Part shown: positions 58,818 through 64,000 of the stretch, one piece after another | Numbering within the stretch: position 1 is the stretch's first letter | How the letters are laid out: each line of letters begins with the position of its first letter | Position numbers and translations under genes: made by a program | Assembly (NCBI GenBank): GCA_018433835.1 | Contig: JAHDQM010000047.1 | Coordinates: 49,612-113,611 of the forward strand | Direction: 5' to 3' | DNA from: Methanoculleus sp. | GTDB lineage: Archaea > Halobacteriota > Methanomicrobia > Methanomicrobiales > Methanoculleaceae | DNA length: 64,000 bases | The notes under the pieces: generated by a model | Seen by the model: only the letters and a program-made list of their open reading frames with translations | Told to the model about the DNA's origin: nothing | The model's database searches: none

Positions 58818-59891
58818 ATGAAAATACGTGTCGGCGTGAGAGGTGCTGATGAAGAACTATTATTAAAACATCGCGAGATAAATCTGGCAGGAAAGAGCGT
58901 AGAGACTCCAACCAAATCTCTAAATAAAGCACTTTCTGCAGAAGGGTTCAATGAGATTTTTAAAAATATAGACCTTACGAAGATCCATAATATTAAAAAA
59001 GACGCTTCAGAGGAACAAAAACTTAACAAAGATATCTTAAGCAATTGCTCTAACGAGTCCATAAATTTTGTTTTCGCATCGTATGGTGATGAGAAGGTTC
59101 CAACCAGTGAAGACATGGAGGTAATTGTAGATGTGCAATATGCCTATAGCGATGCTGCTATTGTCCCACTATGTCCAAAAATAATTAGAACAAATACAGG
59201 CGAAGAACTTTTCAGCGAATTCACCCGTTTTGTTCAGGAATATCTCCGCATTGTCGAGACTTTGAATAACAAATCAGTCTTAGGCCTTATTCCCGCAAAA
59301 CTTCCAAGACAGTATGTACCAAGGATTCTCGATCTCTATCATAATTACGACATAACCTCTTTCGTGCTAGATTCAGGTGGATCTGCGTTATATAGCAACC
59401 TATCGTGGCTAAAATCCCTACAGAGAAAATTATATGACTTAGATATTTTAGACGAAGGATTTTTGTACAACATTAATTCTGGGGAGGGAAAGTTCTTGAA
59501 AAACGCCAATACAGTTCTTGCAAAGGACTTCGTAGCGATTACAATGGGTATTGACGTCATCGGCACGAATCATATACCACCCCCAATATCGACAGAAGGA
59601 TGGATAAAAATAAAGCAGAGCAGAAGTCAAGGTCCTAGACTCTTCGATCCCTTAACATACGGTTACACACGGGATCCGAACATCTCACTTCCCGATGCAA
59701 AGCAAATCAATATTGTAAGAAAGTACAATGAAACGCAGCAGGTTAAGCAAGTATTACATGAATACAATACTGTTATCGGGTATATCCAAGGAAAAGAGCA
59801 GATTGCAACGAACGATGTCATCAGCAAGGGAGCTGAAATTAGAAAATTTGTATTGTCATCAGATAGGCAAAAGAGTTTATTCGATCGTTAG
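58818..59891 (+). CDS. Third island protein, unknown, possible TIM-barrel related to tRNA-guanine transglycosylases
   Basis: A 357-residue soluble protein encoded one base after the PIN gene, with the same AT-rich codon use. I do not recognise it firmly. Strand-helix alternation between residues 135 and 260 (VLGLIPAKLPRQYVPRILDLY, ITSFVLDSGGSALY, FLYNINSGEGKFLKNANTVLA, FVAITMGIDVIGTNH) looks like part of a beta/alpha barrel. The N-terminal INLAGKSVETPTKSL and the barrel wording faintly recall the TGT superfamily, which includes DpdA of 7-deazaguanine DNA modification. This link is weak. It could be the effector, a modification enzyme or a partner of the toxin-antitoxin pair. Confidence 0.55.
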   Translation: MKIRVGVRGADEELLLKHREINLAGKSVETPTKSLNKALSAEGFNEIFKNIDLTKIHNIKKDASEEQKLNKDILSNCSNESINFVFASYGDEKVPTSEDMEVIVDVQYAYSDAAIVPLCPKIIRTNTGEELFSEFTRFVQEYLRIVETLNNKSVLGLIPAKLPRQYVPRILDLYHNYDITSFVLDSGGSALYSNLSWLKSLQRKLYDLDILDEGFLYNINSGEGKFLKNANTVLAKDFVAITMGIDVIGTNHIPPPISTEGWIKIKQSRSQGPRLFDPLTYGYTRDPNISLPDAKQINIVRKYNETQQVKQVLHEYNTVIGYIQGKEQIATNDVISKGAEIRKFVLSSDRQKSLFDR

Positions 59892-59944
59892 TTTCCTATT
59901 CCTTCCATTCGGAGGTTCCACTAGGCGTACTTTAGGTTAAAATT

Positions 59945-60727
59945 TCACATTGCTCGCGTCCCCATCCGCCGCCACTCCCCGAAGAGATACGCGAGGGCAA
60001 TGACCGCAAAGACGAATACCGCAGCCTCGGTCACCAGAATCCCCTGCGTCTGGGCAAGGTAGACGGCGGCGGCGTCCACGGCGGCGTGCCAGATGATAGC
60101 AAGAGCGAGGAGCGCCTTTCTGCCGTAGACGACGGCGGCGAGCACCATCAGCGACCATGCGATGTGCAGGACGATCGTCATCATCCGCTCGGCGAGCCCG
60201 GGCAGGATTTCGAGCGCCGTGAGGGCCCGGAGGGCCTCGACCTGCGCCTGGATGGCAGGGTCGTCGGGCAGGAAGAGCATCGACCCGTCGCTCGTGACGG
60301 CGATATAGGAGAGCATGCTCGTAAGGACGAGGAGCGCGACGATCATGCTCTCGACGCCGCCCCACCCGGCGCCGAACTGGAGGCCGTTCTCCCGGGTGAG
60401 GGGGATTTCCTGCCGCCGGAAGATGTAGCGGTAGACGAGGTAGCGGCCGATCTCTTCAAAAAGCCCGGCGAGGAGGCCGAGATAGACGGCGAGGACCGCG
60501 ACGGCCGCGGTCGTCCCGAACGGCAGGACGGCGAGGTAGAGCGGGGTTTGCGTCACGAGGACGAGCGGAGCGTGGACGATCTGCACGACGATGAAGGAGA
60601 GGGCGCCGAGCACGAAGACCCGCCATGAGACGCCGAATTTTTTGACGATCCAGTAGCCGAGCGCGAGCGGAACGATGATCTCGAGCAGGGCGACGACGGC
60701 GAACGTGGCGACAACCAGCGGGTCCAT
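59945..60727 (-). CDS. YhfC-family intramembrane metalloprotease-like protein
   Basis: A 260-residue membrane protein with about seven hydrophobic segments. The putative active-site elements are GLFEEIGRYLVYR (paired glutamates plus arginine), GAGWGGVESMIV, VLHIAWSLMV and IIWHAAVDAAAVY, the arrangement of YhfC proteins, which are distantly related to CPBP and PrsW proteases. Proteolysis has not been shown for the family. It is the first high-GC gene on the right of the AT-rich island and ends about 55 bases from the island's last stop codon, convergent to it. The start is followed upstream by a divergent acyltransferase gene. Confidence 0.85.
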   Translation of the reverse strand: MDPLVVATFAVVALLEIIVPLALGYWIVKKFGVSWRVFVLGALSFIVVQIVHAPLVLVTQTPLYLAVLPFGTTAAVAVLAVYLGLLAGLFEEIGRYLVYRYIFRRQEIPLTRENGLQFGAGWGGVESMIVALLVLTSMLSYIAVTSDGSMLFLPDDPAIQAQVEALRALTALEILPGLAERMMTIVLHIAWSLMVLAAVVYGRKALLALAIIWHAAVDAAAVYLAQTQGILVTEAAVFVFAVIALAYLFGEWRRMGTRAM

Positions 60728-60794
60728 AGGGGAGAGTATTTGACTAATTATTTAACAATTGTCGCTGTACAGTGAGGAAAGGATCCCGATAGCC

Positions 60795-61901
60795 ATGAAA
60801 ACAGAGCAACCGGGAGCGGCCACGGAAGGCGGGAGCATTTCGGGGGATCGGTTCTCGAACAACTTCGACTTCCTGCGGTTCGCGGCGGCGGCGGTGATCG
60901 TCGTCACGCACGCCTACGCGCTCAGGCTCGGCTACGTCGGGATGGGGATGTACGATCCGGTCATACTCATAGGGCAGGCAGCGCTTGCCGCCCTCCTCGT
61001 CACCAGCGGCTACCTGATCGCGGCGAGCTGGGAGTCGACCGCATCGCCGCTCCGGTTCGCCTGGAAACGGTTTCTCCGGGTCGTTCCGGCCCTCGTCCTC
61101 GCGATCCTGGTCACGCTCTTCGTCATCGGCCCGCTGATGACGTCCCTTCCCCTGGTGGAGTACTTCGGGGCCCTCTTCTCTCCTGCAGGGCTCGCCACCG
61201 TTCCGTTCTTCGAGAACGGATCGGCGATAGGCCTCTTCCAGGATAACCCGTGGACCTACGTCAACGGCCCGCTCTGGACGATACCCCTCGAAGTCGCCAT
61301 GTACGGGGTCGTCGCGGCCCTCGGGATCTCCGGGCTCCTGCACCGGTGGGGCGCCATCACCGCCCTCGCCGCCGTAAACGTCCTCCTGTGGGTCGCCTGG
61401 TTCGACGACCCCAGGATGTCGAAGATCCGGTTCACCCTCTACTTCCTCATCGGGGCTATCCTCTACCTCCACCGGGAGCGCGTCGCCTACCGGCCGGTCG
61501 TCGCCGGGGCGCTGCTCCTGCTGCTCGGGCTCTCGACCATGACACCCTATCTGACCGTCGCCGGGATGATCGCCATCCCCTACCTCACCATCTACGCTGC
61601 GCACCTCCCGGTTCCGCTCCTGAACACCTTCGGGAGACCGGGGGACTTCTCCTACGGCATCTACATCTACCATTACCCGGTCCAGCAGATGCTGATCCAG
61701 GCCACGGGGAACGAGCTCTTCCTCCCGGCGCTCTGCGGGCTTTCGTTCCTGGCAACGTTTGCTCTTGCGTTCCTCTCCTGGCACGCCGTCGAGCGGCGGG
61801 CTCTCGCAGCAAAGAGCCTCGGCACCGCCGACCTGCGGCGGGTGCTCGGGATTCCGTCCCTGCCCACACCCCTCACCGCATGGTGGGTCGCCCGGAAGTG
61901 A
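60795..61901 (+). CDS. Acyltransferase 3 family membrane protein (OafA/YrhL-like)
   Basis: A 368-residue protein with about ten membrane segments. The family motifs are NNFDFLRFAAAAVIVVTHAYAL (in part: FLRFAAAAVIVVTHA, with the conserved His) and R-x10-x-R in FAWKRFLRVVPAL near helix 3; FSYGIYIYHYPVQQ late in the protein is also typical. Such enzymes O-acylate surface sugars or glycolipids using acyl-CoA. The true substrate is unknown. The start at 60795 is chosen over a TTG at 60759. Its 3' end overlaps the convergent C_GCAxxG_C_C gene by 29 bases. Confidence 0.88.
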   Translation: MKTEQPGAATEGGSISGDRFSNNFDFLRFAAAAVIVVTHAYALRLGYVGMGMYDPVILIGQAALAALLVTSGYLIAASWESTASPLRFAWKRFLRVVPALVLAILVTLFVIGPLMTSLPLVEYFGALFSPAGLATVPFFENGSAIGLFQDNPWTYVNGPLWTIPLEVAMYGVVAALGISGLLHRWGAITALAAVNVLLWVAWFDDPRMSKIRFTLYFLIGAILYLHRERVAYRPVVAGALLLLLGLSTMTPYLTVAGMIAIPYLTIYAAHLPVPLLNTFGRPGDFSYGIYIYHYPVQQMLIQATGNELFLPALCGLSFLATFALAFLSWHAVERRALAAKSLGTADLRRVLGIPSLPTPLTAWWVARK

Positions 61902-62343
61902 CGGATGCGAGAACCTCTTCGAGGATCTCGGCCGCGTCCCGGACGTACCGGGGGCAGAGGGTCCGGGTGAGATTCTGCTCCCGGGCCCGGGCGAGCCCTT
62001 CGTCGGTCGAGAGGTCGCACCCGAGGAGTTCGGTGCAGGAGACGGTGCCGTTTTTATGAGCAAACCGGGCGATGAACTCCCGGGTGAGGGCGTAGGTCAG
62101 ATCCTTCGCCTCTTTTTCGTCGGGGCCGGTGCTCCCGAAGGAGAGCCCGATGACGAGGACCGCACCTGATGCGGCTCCGCAGGCGCCCCCGGTATGTCCC
62201 ACCCCGCCGCCGAACCCCGTGGCCGCACGGAGGATGACCTCTTCGGGCACCCCGGTATCGTCGGCGAATACCGAGCTGACCGCCTGTGCACAGTTGCAGC
62301 CCAGCATGAAGCGGGAGACCGCTTCTTCCGCTCTCTTCTCCAC
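61873..62343 (-). CDS. C_GCAxxG_C_C family redox-type protein
   Basis: A 156-residue protein with the conserved cysteine set of this family: LGCNCAQAV near the N-terminus, GGACGAASGAVLVIG in the middle, then CTELLGCDL and LCPRYV at the end. The spacing suggests disulfides or a metal/cluster site; the family is often encoded near thioredoxin-like or redox genes. The start is GTG at 62343, preceded by CAGGTGA five bases upstream; an ATG at 62385 is possible but less well placed. The role is unknown. Confidence 0.82.
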   Translation of the reverse strand: MEKRAEEAVSRFMLGCNCAQAVSSVFADDTGVPEEVILRAATGFGGGVGHTGGACGAASGAVLVIGLSFGSTGPDEKEAKDLTYALTREFIARFAHKNGTVSCTELLGCDLSTDEGLARAREQNLTRTLCPRYVRDAAEILEEVLASVTSGRPTMR

Positions 62344-62479
62344 GTGATTCACCTGCCGGATTGATTGTGCGCCCGGAGCCTTCAAGTTTGCGCGGCGGGA
62401 CCCGGTGCCGGAATAATTTAAGAGCCCGGCCGAGAAAGTAGACGTATTCCGGGAATACTCTCCCGGTGAGGGGACAACA

Positions 62480-63646
62480 ATGAAAAGAACAGCACTGATC
62501 GTCGCCCTGATCGTCGCCCTGGTTCCGGCGGCGGCCGGGGCGGAGGCCTCTTACTACGGCGTATCGACGGGGAGCATCGTAAACGACGTTGCGATCGCCG
62601 CAGACGGGAGGTATATGGTCGCGGGGACGGGAAGCGGGAGCATCGTATGTCTGCAGCGGGACGGCACCGTCCCCTGGAACGTGAGCGCCCCAAATGCGGT
62701 AACTGCGGTTGCCGTCGCGGACGCCGGGAACTACGTCGCCGCCGGGACCGATGGCGGCGACGTGCTCCTCTTCGACGAGAACGGCGGCCGATACTGGACG
62801 AAGAGCGTCGCAGGAGCCGTCCGCGACCTCGCTTTATCAGGGAATGGACAGTACCTCGCGGTGGGGGGCGACCGTATCACCCTCTTTGACTACCGGGGCG
62901 ATGAGGAGTGGGATATCACTGTCCAACCGGGTGCCCGCTCCGGCGGCACACCTCTGTACGTCACGTCCGTCGCATTCACCAACGACGGCAACTATATCGT
63001 CGCCGGGAGCAGTAACGGCGACATTCTTTTCATGAACCGGCAGGGGAACCTCATCTGGGAGGGGCTTGCCCGCAACGTCGTCACCGCTGTCGACGTATCC
63101 CGTGACGGGTCGGTCGTCGCCGCCGGGGGCCGGGACCGCGCCCTCCAGGTTTACGGCCGGGCAGGGGGCCTCCCCTGGGCGCTCCCCACCGGGGCGCCGA
63201 TCCTCGCGCTCGCCCTCTCCGGTGACGGACGGTTCGTGGTCGTCGGCAAGGAAGGCGGCGACGTGGATTGCTACCGGCCGAACGACGACCTGCTCTGGAA
63301 GAACCGAACGGGAAGCGACGTCCTCACCGTGGACATATCCCGGCGGGGCGGGACCGTCGCGGCCGGGACCGCCAATGGGAGCGTGTACCTCTGGAACAAC
63401 AACGGAGACGCGCTCTGGTCGTTCGACGCCGGTGCAGCCGTAAACGGGGTCGCCCTCTCGGACGGCGGCGACTACCTTGCCGCGGGTGCGGGAGAACGGG
63501 CCTTCATTTTCAGGACGGCCGATGCGCCGGTGCCGGCGGCGACGGATGATACCACGCACGCGACGACCCCGACACAGGCCGGAGGGGCGGGTGCGCTCGT
63601 CGGGCTCCTCGCCGTTGCGGTTGCGGGCCGTATTATGCGCCGGTGA
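62480..63646 (+). CDS. Exported beta-propeller (PQQ/WD-like repeat) surface protein
   Basis: A 388-residue protein. A signal peptide (1-21, ending AGA) is followed by about eight repeats of roughly 40 residues, each with the pattern DVAIAADGRYMVAGTGSGSIVCL or equivalents (VAVADAGNYVAAGTDGGDVLLFD and similar), giving a propeller. A Thr/Ala/Pro-rich linker (about 350-370) leads to a C-terminal membrane helix with RR end, resembling the tripartite C-terminal anchors of methanogen surface proteins, although no PGF motif is seen. The start has GGTGAGGGG upstream. It probably acts in adhesion or as a binding scaffold at the S-layer. Confidence 0.85.
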   Translation: MKRTALIVALIVALVPAAAGAEASYYGVSTGSIVNDVAIAADGRYMVAGTGSGSIVCLQRDGTVPWNVSAPNAVTAVAVADAGNYVAAGTDGGDVLLFDENGGRYWTKSVAGAVRDLALSGNGQYLAVGGDRITLFDYRGDEEWDITVQPGARSGGTPLYVTSVAFTNDGNYIVAGSSNGDILFMNRQGNLIWEGLARNVVTAVDVSRDGSVVAAGGRDRALQVYGRAGGLPWALPTGAPILALALSGDGRFVVVGKEGGDVDCYRPNDDLLWKNRTGSDVLTVDISRRGGTVAAGTANGSVYLWNNNGDALWSFDAGAAVNGVALSDGGDYLAAGAGERAFIFRTADAPVPAATDDTTHATTPTQAGGAGALVGLLAVAVAGRIMRR

Positions 63647-63766
63647 CCCCGGAGAACGGGGAATTCCCTGTTCTCCTCCAGACATTTAAATAGCCGGGCG
63701 GAGCGCTGTCCCCGGGGGGCTCGCGCGCTGTGATCAGCACAAGGATACGGCCTTATGGACCTTTTC

Positions 63767-63992
63767 CGGCCGAAGGGGCTGCGCCCGCGCAAAACCCCGG
63801 CGACCGCAGGTCGTCCAGAGTCATGCAACATTCATGAAAAAATGATTGAGAGAACAGTCGATGGACCCGGCGGGATTTGAACCCGCGGCCTCTCTGTCCC
63901 AACCGAAGGGGCTCCGCCCCTTTCGAAACCCCCGGTGACCTGCGGTCGCCTATGGACAAATGAATTTCATGAAAATAATAATAAAGAACGGA
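63767..63992. repeat. Two diverged copies of a tRNA-flanking repeat
   Basis: Copy one (about 63767-63861) and copy two (about 63902-63992) share the order CCGAAGGGGCT, CGCCC, AAACCCC, GG-GACC, AGGTCG, then AATTCATGAAAA-type sequence and GAAC, ending in ATGGACCCG. Between them lies the tRNA-Pro-like fragment (63862-63902), and ATGGACCCG occurs again at the window edge (63992-64000). GAAGGGGC-TCC-GCCCCTTTC in copy two is a hairpin. Confidence 0.65.
63862..63902 (-). tRNA. 3' fragment of a tRNA-Pro-like gene
   Basis: Read on the minus strand the 40 bases contain TTGGGA (compatible with the 3' part of a proline anticodon loop), CAGAG, AGGCC as variable region, the T arm GCGGG-TTCAAAT-CCCGC and CGGGTCC plus discriminator A. 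No complementary 5' half (GGACCCG) occurs upstream on that strand within the window, and the bases before TTGGGA are the repeat instead. It is therefore a tRNA 3' half, not a functional tRNA, unless an unusual intron or a split gene is involved. Confidence 0.5.
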
Positions 63993-64000
63993 TGGACCCG

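Noticed and set aside
63753..63959. Minus-strand 68-codon frame at the right end
   Set aside because: It runs through the tRNA fragment and the flank repeats, so it is not a protein gene.

Overview
The window is a chromosomal segment of a high-GC methanogenic archaeon, most likely of the order Methanomicrobiales (Methanoculleus or a close relative). The signs are archaeal-type genes (Cbf5 with a PUA domain, Rio2 kinase, NcsA-type tRNA thiolase, geranylgeranyl reductase for ether lipids, cupin-type phosphoglucose isomerase, an archaellin-like protein, TrmB and NrpR-domain regulators), TATA-box promoters rather than bacterial ones, many ATGA/GTGA gene overlaps, and a complete block of anaerobic corrinoid synthesis genes. 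The species assignment is inference from gene content only.

Layout. 1-6.2 kb: the 3' end of cbf5, tRNA-Ser(GGA), a double-CDGSH iron-sulfur protein, a CPBP intramembrane protease, an MFS exporter, an aldo/keto reductase, a VOC protein and a cupredoxin-like lipoprotein. 6.2-10.6 kb: a cobyrinate/Ni-sirohydrochlorin diamide synthase divergent from a cbiMNQO cobalt/nickel ECF importer. 10.7-20 kb: pyruvate kinase, a CDF metal exporter, several envelope proteins, a polyprenol-type kinase, a DUF885-like protein and a PAS histidine kinase. 20-22.5 kb: two DNA methyltransferases and a broken IS5-type transposase. 22.5-28.1 kb: the minus-strand operon cbiT-L-F-G-H-C-D-E, which together with the importer and the diamide synthase supplies most corrin-ring steps; cbiJ and the cobaltochelatase are not in the window. 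28.3-32.4 kb: ferredoxin plus geranylgeranyl reductase, a TrkA-type protein, RNase HII and a site-2 protease. 32.5-34.3 kb: a compact, lower-GC type II restriction-modification pair of the PaeR7I/XhoI family. 34.9-40.3 kb: stomatin/NfeD, an archaellin-like pilin, PAP2, a shortened MarC and two proteins of unknown function. 40.4-44.6 kb: a FtsX/MacB-like ABC transporter with two paralogous permeases and a surface-type protein. 44.7-52.4 kb: a CBS/DRTGG inorganic pyrophosphatase, a disulfide oxidoreductase, a stand-alone NrpR effector domain, a TrmB regulator divergent from a surface protein, and cupin phosphoglucose isomerase. 52.9-57.5 kb: ncsA, then the translationally coupled run rio2-DUF460-thiL.

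57.5-59.9 kb is a sharply bounded AT-rich island with three tightly packed genes: a Panacea-like/UPF0175 composite antitoxin candidate, a PIN-like nuclease, and a 357-residue protein I cannot place firmly. It is the best candidate here for an undescribed toxin-antitoxin or defence module. 60-63.6 kb returns to high GC with a YhfC-type membrane protease, an acyltransferase, a C_GCAxxG_C_C protein and a beta-propeller surface protein. The window ends in a repeated element carrying a 3' fragment of a tRNA-Pro-like gene.

All functional calls rest on reading the translated sequences by eye. No database search or structure prediction was run.
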